Positions 7,133-13,919 of a DNA stretch of 14,950 bases are shown here, piece after piece (the stretch's first letter is position 1; each line of letters starts with the position of its first letter). Both the position numbers and the translations under genes were made by a program. The notes beneath the pieces were generated by a model. It searched no databases. It was not told the DNA's origin and saw only the letters and a program-made list of their open reading frames with translations. The DNA is from an uncultured Elusimicrobia bacterium (GTDB lineage: Bacteria > Elusimicrobiota > Elusimicrobia > UBA1565 > UBA9628): the NCBI GenBank assembly GCA_903874575.1, contig CAIQSZ010000186.1:1-14950 (forward strand), in the 5' to 3' direction.

Positions 7133-8317
7133 TCAGAAGAAATAGTCGAAGGAGGACCACCACGACTCGGCGAGGCGATCCATCCAGGAGCGGCGGCGCC
7201 AGTCGGCCAAGGTGATCTCGCGGGAGCCCTCCAGGCCGCGCTCGAACTGCGCGGCCAGCGCGCGCGCCGTTTCCCGGTCCAGGATGTTCAGATTCACTTC
7301 CAAGTTGAACATCAGGCTGCGGTGGTCGAGATTGTAGGTTCCCACCGAGCACCAATGCCGGTCCACGCAGACGGCCTTGGCGTGCATCATGGGCCCTTGC
7401 CATTCGAAGATGCGCACGCCGCGCGCGAGCAGGTAGTCGTACTTCGAGCGCATCGCGTGCCAGACCGAGCTGGAGTCCGAGGTCCCGGGCACCAGGATGC
7501 GGACCGCGACTCCGCGCCGCGCCGCCTGCGCGAGGGCGCGCCGGATGTGCCAGGTCGGGATGAAGTACGCGTTGGCGATGGACACCTCCTCCCGGGCCGC
7601 GCGCAGGGCGTTGAGATAGGCTTCGCGGATCACGAAACGGTTCAGCAGCTCCGAGTTCGCCACGACGCGCACGCTCGCCGCGCCCGGTCGGGAGGCGGGG
7701 TCGCCCTCCGATTCGAACCAGCGCCCCGTCTCGTTGAACCAGACCGTGCGGAACAGGCGGTCCAGGTCGTAGGCCGTCGGGCCTTCCACGCGCACGTGCG
7801 CGTCGCGCCAGTCGCCGCCGCCCAGGTCGGCGGGCGCGTTCTCGTCGGAGATGTTGGCGCCGCCCGCGAACGCGATCCGGCCGTCGCAGACCAGCAGCTT
7901 GCGGTGGTCGCGCTTGTTCCACGCCCAGCGCGGCCGCCAAGGCGCGACCGGATGGTACTCCAGCAGCTGCACGCCCGCGTTGCGCATCGAAGTGACCTGG
8001 GCCGGGTCGATCTCCATGGAGCCGACCGAGTCGTAGATCAGCCTCACCCGCACGCCCTGGCGGGCCTTCTTGGCCAGCAGTTCGGCGAAGGTCCGCGCGG
8101 TGATGGTCCCCTCGAAAATATACATCTCCAGGTTGACCGAGCGGGAGGCGCCCTCGATGGCTTCCGCCATCGACGGGAACAGCTCCTTGCCGCGCACGAA
8201 CAGGGCGACGCGGTTGCCGGGGACGTACTCGTCGCCGTCCCAGGAGAAGTCCCCGGAGCCGGCGAACGGGCGCCGTTTGAACAGTCCGGGGACGCGCGGC
8301 AGGCGCGGGAGCCTCAT
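7133..8317 (-). CDS. PLD-superfamily cardiolipin synthase (ClsB-like)
   Basis: The 394-residue protein has two phospholipase-D domains, each with a full HKD motif: H138-R-K140-x4-D145 followed by GGANISDE, and H312-A-K314-x4-D319 followed by GTYNLDHRS. Cardiolipin synthases of this type join two phosphatidyl groups at the inner membrane. There are no N-terminal membrane helices, which resembles E. coli ClsB (413 residues) rather than ClsA. ATG at 8315-8317 is chosen because the reading frame continues upstream to 8581 only with low-complexity sequence that crosses the divergent promoter and dioxygenase gene. The start has no Shine-Dalgarno; a weak TATTCT at 8324-8329 (minus strand) lies 6 bases before the ATG. 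The C-terminal residues are rich in Trp and Phe, perhaps for membrane contact. Confidence 0.9.
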   Translation of the reverse strand: MRLPRLPRVPGLFKRRPFAGSGDFSWDGDEYVPGNRVALFVRGKELFPSMAEAIEGASRSVNLEMYIFEGTITARTFAELLAKKARQGVRVRLIYDSVGSMEIDPAQVTSMRNAGVQLLEYHPVAPWRPRWAWNKRDHRKLLVCDGRIAFAGGANISDENAPADLGGGDWRDAHVRVEGPTAYDLDRLFRTVWFNETGRWFESEGDPASRPGAASVRVVANSELLNRFVIREAYLNALRAAREEVSIANAYFIPTWHIRRALAQAARRGVAVRILVPGTSDSSSVWHAMRSKYDYLLARGVRIFEWQGPMMHAKAVCVDRHWCSVGTYNLDHRSLMFNLEVNLNILDRETARALAAQFERGLEGSREITLADWRRRSWMDRLAESWWSSFDYFF

Positions 8318-8344
8318 GACCGCAGAATACCAAATCGCGCCGTC

Positions 8345-8373
8345 TTGACGGATCGTTGATATGTGACTATAAT
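8345..8373 (+). promoter_or_regulatory. Near-consensus sigma70 promoter for the dioxygenase operon, leaderless geometry
   Basis: TTGACG (8345-8350) and a perfect TATAAT (8368-8373) are separated by the optimal 17 bases. The ATG of the dioxygenase gene is at 8382, only 8 bases after the -10, so the predicted transcript starts 0-2 bases before the start codon. The intervening bases (TAGTTACA then A) contain no Shine-Dalgarno. The promoter lies in the 64-base gap between the divergent cardiolipin synthase and dioxygenase genes. Confidence 0.78.
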
Positions 8374-8381
8374 AGTTACAA

Positions 8382-9209
8382 ATGAGCGAGAAGACTGCCC
8401 GCCAGCCCGCGCTGTTCGTCGGCCACGGCTCGCCGATGAACGCGCTCGCCGACAACGCCTGGACCCGCGCGCTCTCGGCGCTGGGCGAGCGGCTGGAGCG
8501 GCCGCGGGCGGTGCTGTGCGTCTCGGCGCACTGGCTGACGCGGGGGGACCGGGTCGCCGGCGCGGAGCGGCCGCGGACCATCCACGACTTCGCCGGTTTT
8601 CCCGAGGCGCTGTACCGGGAGGAGTATCCCGCGCGCGGCTGTCCCGCGCTGGCCGCGCGGGTGCGCGAGGCCTTGGGCCCGGACTGCGGCGTCGACGCGC
8701 AGCGCGGCTTTGATCACGGCGCGTGGACGGCGCTTAAGTTCCTTTACCCGAAGGCCGACGTTCCCGTGGTCCAGCTCAGCGTGGACGCGGGCGGGTCCGC
8801 GCGGCGCCGCCTGGAGGTCGGCGCGAGGCTGCGCGCCCTGCGCGAGGAAGGCGTGCTGATCGTCGGTTCGGGCAACGTCGTCCATAACCTGAGCCGCGTC
8901 GATTTCTCCGACCGCGCTCGGCCGCTCGACTGGGCCTTGGAGTTCGAGGCCTGGGTCAAGGAGCGCCTGCGGGCGCGCGACTTCGACGCGCTGGCGGGGG
9001 ACGTCGGCGCGGCGCCGTCGGGCCGCCTCGCGGTCCCCACGACCGACCACTACGACCCGATGCTGTACGTCCTGGGCGCGGCCGACGAGACGGAAGTCCC
9101 GCGCATCGAGCACGAGGGCGTGCAGAACGGCTCGATCTCGATGCTTTCCTTCAGCCTGGGCGGGGCCCTCGGGGCGAAAATAACCCCGGCGGCGGGGCGC
9201 AATTGGTAG
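8382..9209 (+). CDS. ygiD: 4,5-DOPA-type extradiol dioxygenase, YgiD/DODA family
   Basis: The 275-residue protein aligns from end to end with my recollection of E. coli YgiD, a metal-dependent extradiol ring-cleaving dioxygenase that opens L-DOPA in vitro. Shared segments are LFVGHGSPMNAL (His15), VSAHWLTRG (His50), TIHDFAGFPEALY, FDHGAW (His112), the VASGNVVHN equivalent with His169, and TDHYDPMLYVLGA (His223). The physiological substrate in bacteria is unclear, and no aromatic degradation genes are nearby. It has its own strong promoter directly before the ATG. It is followed after 12 bases by the helicase gene, so it is probably the first gene of a three-gene unit. Confidence 0.93.
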   Translation: MSEKTARQPALFVGHGSPMNALADNAWTRALSALGERLERPRAVLCVSAHWLTRGDRVAGAERPRTIHDFAGFPEALYREEYPARGCPALAARVREALGPDCGVDAQRGFDHGAWTALKFLYPKADVPVVQLSVDAGGSARRRLEVGARLRALREEGVLIVGSGNVVHNLSRVDFSDRARPLDWALEFEAWVKERLRARDFDALAGDVGAAPSGRLAVPTTDHYDPMLYVLGAADETEVPRIEHEGVQNGSISMLSFSLGGALGAKITPAAGRNW

Positions 9210-9221
9210 GATAGCCCCGAG

Positions 9222-11129
9222 ATGGACGGTAAAGAACACTTCGAACGCCTGCGGACCCTGATCGACCTCGAGCGGGAGGCCGAAAAGACGGAGAACCTGC
9301 GCGAACTGCGCAAGTTCCCGGTCGCTCAGCGCGAGGCGCTGGGCAAGACGGTGAGCGGCCTCACGCTGGAAGGCGTGGAAGGCGGGATGGGCGGGATGAC
9401 GATGTACGTCTTCTCGCGCCCGCCGAAGGGCGAGGACCTGTCCCCGTTTCACGCGATGAACGCCGGCGACAACGTCCTGCTCACGTTTCCCGCGGGCGTC
9501 GAGCCGCGCGCCGCGGAGGGCACGCTTTATAAAGTCGAGGAGTACCGCGTCACCGTCGCGCTGAACGCTCCGGGCGGCCCCGAAGAGGAATTCCGCGGCG
9601 CCAGCCAGATCGACCTGTTGGGCTCCGACGCGACCTACCAGCGCATGCGCAAGGCGCTGATCACGGCGGCCGAGTCCAAGCGTTCGCGCCTGTCCGTCCT
9701 GCGCGAGATATTCCTCGGCGAGACGCAGCCGCAGCGCTCCCGGATGCCGAAGGTCGTCTTCTACAACGGCACGCTCAACGAGTATCAGCAGGACGCCGTG
9801 AAGCGCGCGATGGCGGCCGACGACGTCGCGCTGGTCCACGGCCCTCCCGGCACCGGCAAGACGACCGTGCTGGTCGAGATCATCCGCCAGCACGTCTCGC
9901 GCGGGGAGCGCGTGCTCGCCACCGCGCCGTCGAACATCGCCGTCGATAATATTTTGGAGAAGCTGCTGGAGACCGGCCTGCGCGTCGTGCGCCTGGGACA
10001 TCCCGCCCGCACCCTCGAGAGCCTGCGCCACGGCAACCTGGCCGCGCAGACCGAGGAAGAGCCTCTGTACCGGCAGGTCAAGGAGCTCGACGCCCTGCGC
10101 GAGCGCTTGATCCACCGCAAGTCGCGCATGGGGCGGGCCCAGCTGGGATACGACGAGCGCCAGGCGCGCGAACGCGAGGTCGGCCGGCTGTGGCGGGAGG
10201 CGCGCGATTTGGAGTTCGAGATCCAGCGCCGCATCGTCGCCTCGGCCAACGTGGTGCTGGGCACGCACGCGGGCATCTCCAAGCGTTTCGTGAAGGGCGA
10301 CTTCGACTTGGTCGTGCTCGACGAGGCCTCCCAGGCCGCCGAGCCGTTGTCATGGGTCCCGCTGATCATGGCCAAGAAGGCCGTGTTCGCCGGCGACGCC
10401 CACCAGCTGCCGCCGACCATCTATTCGAAGGAAGCCGCCGAGGGCGGCCTGGCCGTGACCCTGTTCGACCGCCTGAAGGACCTCCTGCCGTCGAGCGTGC
10501 AGACGCTCCTGCGCGTCCAGTACCGCATGCACGAGGACATCATGCGTTTCCCGTCGGAGAGCTTCTACGACGGCCAGCTCATCGCCGACGAGAGCGTCGC
10601 CCAGCACGTCGCCGACGAGCTGCCGGGCGTCGCGTCCACGCCGCTGACCGGCAAGCCCGTGACCTACGTGGACACCGCCGGCGCCGGTTTCGACGAACAG
10701 TGGAACGAGCTGCTCGAGAGCCGCGAGAACCGAGGCGAGGCCGAGCTGGCGGTGAAGATCCTGCGCGAGCTTCTCGCCTCGGGCCTGAAGCCCAAGGACG
10801 TCGCCGTTCTGACGCCCTACGTCGCCCAGGCCAAGCTGCTGAAGAGCCTGGCCCGCGAGGCGGGCCTGGAGATCGGTTCCGTCGACGGCTTCCAGGGCCG
10901 CGAGAAGGAAGCCGTCATCCTGAGCCTGGTGCGCTCCAACGAGGCCGGCCAGATCGGCTTTCTCGGGGACATGCGCCGCCTCAACGTCGCCGTCACCCGC
11001 GCGCGCCGCTGTCTCATCGTCATCGGCGACTCCGCCACCATCGCGCGCAACTCCGTCTACGAGAAGTTCGTGGCCCACGCGGACTCCCTGGACGCCCATC
11101 GCTCGGCGTACGAGTGGTCTCATGGCTGA
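9222..11129 (+). CDS. Superfamily 1B helicase, IGHMBP2/Upf1-like
   Basis: This 635-residue protein has an N-terminal beta-rich region resembling the 1B/2A domains of IGHMBP2 (SMUBP-2), then a complete SF1 ATPase core. Motifs are Walker A GPPGTGKT (207-214), motif II DEAS (367-370), motif III GDAHQLPPT, motif IV QYRMHE (from 433), motif V DGFQGRE (from 555) and motif VI RRLNVAVTRARR (585-596). The DEAS and QYRM forms mark the Upf1-like group, which translocates 5' to 3' on RNA or DNA. Residues about 285-345 form a charged helical stalk, as in Upf1 relatives. A role in nucleic-acid metabolism is safe; the actual substrate is not known. It starts 12 bases after the dioxygenase gene with only a weak Shine-Dalgarno and overlaps the next gene by 8 bases. 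Confidence 0.92.
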   Translation: MDGKEHFERLRTLIDLEREAEKTENLRELRKFPVAQREALGKTVSGLTLEGVEGGMGGMTMYVFSRPPKGEDLSPFHAMNAGDNVLLTFPAGVEPRAAEGTLYKVEEYRVTVALNAPGGPEEEFRGASQIDLLGSDATYQRMRKALITAAESKRSRLSVLREIFLGETQPQRSRMPKVVFYNGTLNEYQQDAVKRAMAADDVALVHGPPGTGKTTVLVEIIRQHVSRGERVLATAPSNIAVDNILEKLLETGLRVVRLGHPARTLESLRHGNLAAQTEEEPLYRQVKELDALRERLIHRKSRMGRAQLGYDERQAREREVGRLWREARDLEFEIQRRIVASANVVLGTHAGISKRFVKGDFDLVVLDEASQAAEPLSWVPLIMAKKAVFAGDAHQLPPTIYSKEAAEGGLAVTLFDRLKDLLPSSVQTLLRVQYRMHEDIMRFPSESFYDGQLIADESVAQHVADELPGVASTPLTGKPVTYVDTAGAGFDEQWNELLESRENRGEAELAVKILRELLASGLKPKDVAVLTPYVAQAKLLKSLAREAGLEIGSVDGFQGREKEAVILSLVRSNEAGQIGFLGDMRRLNVAVTRARRCLIVIGDSATIARNSVYEKFVAHADSLDAHRSAYEWSHG

Positions 11130-11856
11130 GGACGTCGACGCGCGTCGTCGCGAGTTCACGCGGCGCGCGCCGGAGATGAGGACCGCCCTCGTCGCCGAAC
11201 TGTCGGACCTCCTCGCCCGCGTCGAGGCCCTAAGCTCCGACGAAGTCTGCGTCTTGTCGCATCTGCTTCGGCACGCGGGCTTCTCGCTGGGCGGACGCCT
11301 GTACGTCCCCGCGTTGTCCGTGCTCTGGGGGGAGGAGGAGTCCTACGTTCCGGCGGTGCGCCTGCCCCCCGGGCGCGTTCGCGCCGCCGCGCTCGCGCTT
11401 AGCCGCCGCGGCATCCTGGGCGCCGCGGGCCAAGACGAGGGCGTCGTCGTGCTCCAAGAGGCCCTGCGCGCGCTCGCTCGCGCCGCGCCCGCGCCGGGGC
11501 GCGTGATCCTGCGCGTCGCGGCCAGCGTCGACGGCTACGTTTCCCCGCGGGGGGCGTTCGAGGTTCCCGACGACGAGGGCGAGCCCGTCCCGCTGGGCTC
11601 CGGCGATCCGGCCAAGCGTCTGGCGAAGCTGCTCAAGGCGACCGGCGGGGACGTCGTCATCGAGGGCGACGCCCGGACCGCGCACGCCCTGCTCGGGAAG
11701 GATCTCGTCGACGTCTTGGTCGTCTCGACCGTCCCCGTTCTTCTGGGCGCAGGCGTTCCGCTGTTCAAGCGAGGCCGCCGCGAGCGCAGCCTCAAGCTCG
11801 TTTCCAGCCGGGCCTTCCCGAGCGGGCTGGTCCGGTCCCGCTACGAGCGCGGCTGA
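11122..11856 (+). CDS. Uncharacterised N-terminal region fused to a shortened RibD_C/DHFR-like domain
   Basis: The 244-residue protein has two regions. Residues 1-120 are helical, with a stretch (about 39-100) that could be a winged-helix-like fold ending in R-R-G-I-L; I do not recognise a family. Residues about 126-242 match the RibD C-terminal/dihydrofolate-reductase-like fold: a VAASVDGYVSP start strand, VVIEGDARTAHALL (compare the usual EGG), then DVLVVSTVPVLLGAGVPLF and a C-terminal SGLVRSRY. This domain spans about 117 residues, whereas the family usually needs about 170, so a middle section that contributes to NADPH and substrate binding appears missing. Reductase activity is therefore uncertain. 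It overlaps the helicase gene by 8 bases (ATGGCTGA), indicating co-translation. Confidence 0.7.
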   Translation: MAEDVDARRREFTRRAPEMRTALVAELSDLLARVEALSSDEVCVLSHLLRHAGFSLGGRLYVPALSVLWGEEESYVPAVRLPPGRVRAAALALSRRGILGAAGQDEGVVVLQEALRALARAAPAPGRVILRVAASVDGYVSPRGAFEVPDDEGEPVPLGSGDPAKRLAKLLKATGGDVVIEGDARTAHALLGKDLVDVLVVSTVPVLLGAGVPLFKRGRRERSLKLVSSRAFPSGLVRSRYERG

Positions 11857-11878
11857 GTCGTTGCTTACGACCGTTAGG

Positions 11879-11901
11879 ACGGCCGGGCCGCCTGCGGCCG
11901 T
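11879..11901. terminator. Stem-loop after the helicase operon
   Basis: ACGGCCG (11879-11885) and CGGCCGT (11895-11901) form a perfect 7-base-pair stem with a 9-base loop, 22 bases after the stop at 11856. No T-run follows, so it is either a weak or Rho-assisted terminator or part of the leader of the CBS gene, whose Shine-Dalgarno (AAGGGGGG, 11907-11914) begins 6 bases later. Confidence 0.4.
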
Positions 11902-11917
11902 AGAATAAGGGGGGCTT

Positions 11918-12421
11918 ATGCTGGTCAAGGATGTCATGAGCGAGGACGTCGTGACCGTTCCGTGCGATCTGCCGGTGTCCGAGGTCGCGGACTTGTTCAG
12001 GCAGCGCTGCATCAGCGGCGCGCCGGTCGTCGACGAGGACGGGACCGTCCTCGGGGTCGTCTCGCAGACCGACCTGATGTTCGCCCATCGTTCGCCGCCT
12101 TCCGGCGTCTCGCGCTTCCAGGTCGAGCCCGAACCGGCCGAGGGCGCGCCGGAAGCCGGGGCGGCGGCCTCCAGCGCCGAGAGCATCATGACGCCCGGCG
12201 CCATCGCCGTCGACGAGAACACTTCCGTCGCGGCCGCCGCCAAAGCCATGCTGGAGCGCCACATCCACCGCATGCTGGTCACTCGCGACGGCAAGCTGGC
12301 GGGGATCGTCAGCACGATGGACCTCCTGCGCGTGCTGGCCGGCGAGGCGCGTCCGGCGGCGCGTCGGCCCGCGGCGAAGAACGCCCCGGCGCGGCGTCGC
12401 GACAAGGCGAAGAAAAAATAG
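11918..12421 (+). CDS. Two-CBS-domain protein
   Basis: The 167-residue protein consists of a Bateman pair: CBS1 (about 1-57, beginning VKDVMSEDVVTV, with S49-Q-T-D52) and CBS2 (about 87-142, beginning ESIMTPGAIAV, with S132-T-M-D135). The S/T-x-x-D elements are the usual adenosine-nucleotide contacts, so AMP/ATP or another adenine ligand sensing is likely. A 30-residue Ala/Pro/Glu-rich linker separates the domains. The last 25 residues form a Lys/Arg-rich tail (ending AKKK) that could bind nucleic acid or acidic membrane, which is inference. No effector domain is attached, so it probably acts on a partner. The start has a strong purine-rich Shine-Dalgarno, AAGGGGGG at 11907-11914. Confidence 0.9.
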   Translation: MLVKDVMSEDVVTVPCDLPVSEVADLFRQRCISGAPVVDEDGTVLGVVSQTDLMFAHRSPPSGVSRFQVEPEPAEGAPEAGAAASSAESIMTPGAIAVDENTSVAAAAKAMLERHIHRMLVTRDGKLAGIVSTMDLLRVLAGEARPAARRPAAKNAPARRRDKAKKK

Positions 12422-12447
12422 GGGAACTTTCCCGGGTCCTTCATCGT

Positions 12448-12490
12448 ATCCTCCCCGGCGTCTTCGGACGCCGGAGCCTGACAGGAGGAT
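12448..12490 (+). promoter_or_regulatory. Structured spoVG leader: UUCG hairpin flanked by anti-SD/SD complement
   Basis: CCGGCGTC-TTCG-GACGCCGG (12455-12474) is a perfect 8-base-pair hairpin with the extra-stable UUCG loop. Immediately 5' of it, ATCCTCC (12448-12454) is perfectly complementary to GGAGGAT (12484-12490), the Shine-Dalgarno of spoVG. In RNA these would pair as a 7-base-pair helix stacked on the hairpin, hiding the ribosome-binding site. There is no T-run after the hairpin, which argues against a simple terminator of the CBS gene. Translational control is inferred from complementarity only. Confidence 0.5.
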
Positions 12491-12492
12491 TC

Positions 12493-12810
12493 ATGGAGAC
12501 GATGTTGCCGAAGCTGGAAGCGCGCGTGCGTCCGTTCGCGGATGCGTCGGACAGGCCGACGAAGCTTCTCGCGTTCGCGGAACTTCTGATCGCGGACGCG
12601 TTCGTGATCAAGGGTATCCGCGTGCTCAAACGCGAGGAACCGGGCGACGACGAGCCGTTCGTGGTGTTTCCGGCGGAGAAGGGCAAGGGGAGCGCGGCGG
12701 ACCGCTGGTTCGACGTGGCGCACCCGGTGACCGCGCAGGCTCGCGCCGCGGCGACGGAACTGGTCCTGGAGCGCTGGCGCCAGGCGGGCGCGCCCTCGGC
12801 CCGGGCCTGA
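12493..12810 (+). CDS. spoVG: SpoVG family regulatory protein
   Basis: This 105-residue protein matches SpoVG, a small DNA/RNA-binding regulator first known from Bacillus sporulation and septation but widespread in non-sporulating bacteria. The diagnostic core is present in order: KLLAFAELLIADAFVIKGIRV (24-44), FVVFPAEKGKG (56-66), FDVAHPVT (73-80), and a helix ending VLERW (91-95). B. subtilis SpoVG has 97 residues. The reading frame runs further upstream, but ATG 12493 is supported by AGGAGG at 12483-12488 and the family N-terminus; ATG 12502 is an alternative. Positive residues normally used for nucleic-acid binding near the C-terminus are partly retained (Arg82 to Arg96 region). It lies 71 bases after the CBS gene behind a structured leader and is followed by a strong hairpin. 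Confidence 0.87.
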   Translation: METMLPKLEARVRPFADASDRPTKLLAFAELLIADAFVIKGIRVLKREEPGDDEPFVVFPAEKGKGSAADRWFDVAHPVTAQARAAATELVLERWRQAGAPSARA

Positions 12811-12815
12811 GAAGG

Positions 12816-12841
12816 GGCTCCCGCCGGACGCGGCGGGGGCC
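12816..12841. terminator. Strong GC hairpin after spoVG
   Basis: GGCTCCCGCCG (12816-12826) pairs with CGGCGGGGGCC-like bases 12831-12841 over 11 base pairs (one G-U) around a GACG loop, 5 bases after the spoVG stop. No T-run follows. The position suggests a terminator or 3' stability element for the CBS-spoVG unit. The remaining bases to 12930 contain an isolated TTGACA (12870-12875) and a TAATAT (12905-12910) that do not form a well-spaced promoter with each other. Confidence 0.5.
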
Positions 12842-12930
12842 GGCTCGCGCTCCGTCATGCGGCCGGGCCTTGACAGGACGGGGCTTCCGGGCCATCCTCT
12901 CGACTAATATTCCTGGGGGATAAGAAAGAT

Positions 12931-13302
12931 ATGGCTGCGCAACTCCGCGTCCTGATCGTAGACGACAGCCCTCCGATGCGCTTCATTCTGCGCGGCTATT
13001 TGGAACAGGCGGGCCACGCGGTCGTCGGCGAAGCCGAGGACCAGCCTCAGGCTCTCGCCTCCTTCCGCGAACTTCGGCCCGACGTCGTCACGCTCGACCT
13101 CTCTCTGGTGAACGAGGACGGCCTGAGCGTCCTTAAGGCTTTGCGCGAGCAGGATCCCGCCGCGCGCGTGCTGATCGTGTCGGCCAACTCGCAGAAGAAA
13201 GTCGTCGAGTTCGCGCTGGCCTCCGGCGCCGCGGGCTTCCTGGGCAAGCCGATCGAGCCGGTCGCGCTGGCCGCCGCGCTGGCGCGGGCCACGCAGTCAT
13301 GA
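12931..13302 (+). CDS. CheY-like single-domain response regulator
   Basis: The 123-residue protein is a stand-alone receiver. It has the acidic pair Asp11-Asp12, phospho-acceptor Asp56 (TLDLSL), switch Ser84 (LIVSAN) and Lys106 (GKPIEP), so it should be phosphorylatable. No output domain is present, so it works by protein-protein contact as CheY or Spo0F do. GGGGGA at 12915-12920 is a plausible Shine-Dalgarno, 10 bases before the ATG. Its TGA overlaps the ATG of the CheC/CheX-like phosphatase gene, and that pairing strongly suggests the neighbour dephosphorylates this receiver. No histidine kinase, CheA or methyl-accepting protein lies in the window. Confidence 0.93.
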   Translation: MAAQLRVLIVDDSPPMRFILRGYLEQAGHAVVGEAEDQPQALASFRELRPDVVTLDLSLVNEDGLSVLKALREQDPAARVLIVSANSQKKVVEFALASGAAGFLGKPIEPVALAAALARATQS

Positions 13303-13889
13303 TCTCCGAAGAGGCCGGCAAGGCGCTGCTGCGTCTTGTCGAGAACGGCGTATCGGAAAGCGCCGAGCGGCTGGCCACTCTCTCGGGCACGGCATGGCAG
13401 ACGCAGACCGTCTCCATCCGAGAGGTGTCCGCCGATAAACTCTTGGACGCGGGCGCCGGTCCCGATCACGAACAGCATGGCAGTTACTTCGCCATGCCCG
13501 GCGGAGTCTTTTTGGTCATGTTCCCTAAGACGAACAGCGCCCGCCTGGTGGAGGCGTTCGCGTCGAAAGCGAAGTCCAAGCCGGAGATGAGCGAATTTTG
13601 GGTTCAGAACACGTTGGCGGAGATCGCCAACGTGATCGTGCATGCCGTCGCCAACACTTTGGCGGACGCGTGCGGCGATGTGTTCTTCCTGTCCGCGCCC
13701 AGCAACTCCGTCGGCAAGCGGCAGAATCTCGTTAGGGACGCGCCGAACAGATTCGAGCGCTCGGGCAAGGCCTTCGTGCTGATGGCCTACGTGTGCATGC
13801 AGTCGGAGGACTTGTCGTCGGACTGCTCGTTCGTGCTGATGCTCAGCGCCCAGCGGCGCGACAAGCTGCTGAAGGCGCTCGAGTCATAA
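13299..13889 (+). CDS. CheC/CheX-like phospho-receiver phosphatase
   Basis: The 196-residue protein has the CheC/CheX/FliY phosphatase fold signature in its second half: E108-I-A-N111 with Asn119 eight residues on (TLAEIANVIVHAVANTLADA), followed by a strand and the usual S-A-P segment (132-134). In these enzymes the Glu and Asn insert into the receiver active site and hydrolyse aspartyl phosphate. The N-terminal half resembles the first CheC repeat (about 1-90), but the matching site reads L-V-E-N-G without E-x-x-N, so I expect one active site. The gene starts at an ATGA overlap with the CheY-like gene, its presumed substrate. It lacks the FliN domain of FliY. Chemotaxis itself is not proved by the context. 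Confidence 0.75.
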   Translation: MISEEAGKALLRLVENGVSESAERLATLSGTAWQTQTVSIREVSADKLLDAGAGPDHEQHGSYFAMPGGVFLVMFPKTNSARLVEAFASKAKSKPEMSEFWVQNTLAEIANVIVHAVANTLADACGDVFFLSAPSNSVGKRQNLVRDAPNRFERSGKAFVLMAYVCMQSEDLSSDCSFVLMLSAQRRDKLLKALES

Positions 13890-13919
13890 CCCGCCCGCGC
13901 TCGTGGCTGCGTCATTGGA

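Noticed and set aside
6755..8359. Plus-strand 534-residue frame opposite sixA and the cardiolipin synthase gene
   Set aside because: Both opposing genes have complete catalytic motifs. The frame is rich in Arg, His and Gln with no family resemblance.
8318..8581. N-terminal extension of the cardiolipin synthase to 8581
   Set aside because: It would cross the divergent promoter and the start of the dioxygenase gene and adds low-complexity sequence absent from the family.
8376..10268. Minus-strand 630-residue frame opposite the dioxygenase and helicase genes
   Set aside because: It spans two well-supported plus-strand genes and their junction, has shadow composition and shows no motif.
11230..12858. 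Minus-strand 542-residue frame opposite the RibD-like, CBS and spoVG genes
   Set aside because: It is antisense to three supported genes and two intergenic hairpins, with no domain visible.
12870..12910. TTGACA (12870) with TAATAT (12905) as a promoter for the CheY-like gene
   Set aside because: The spacing is 29 bases, too long for sigma70. At 17 bases from TTGACA the hexamer is CATCCT, a poor -10. A promoter may exist here but the boxes do not pair.
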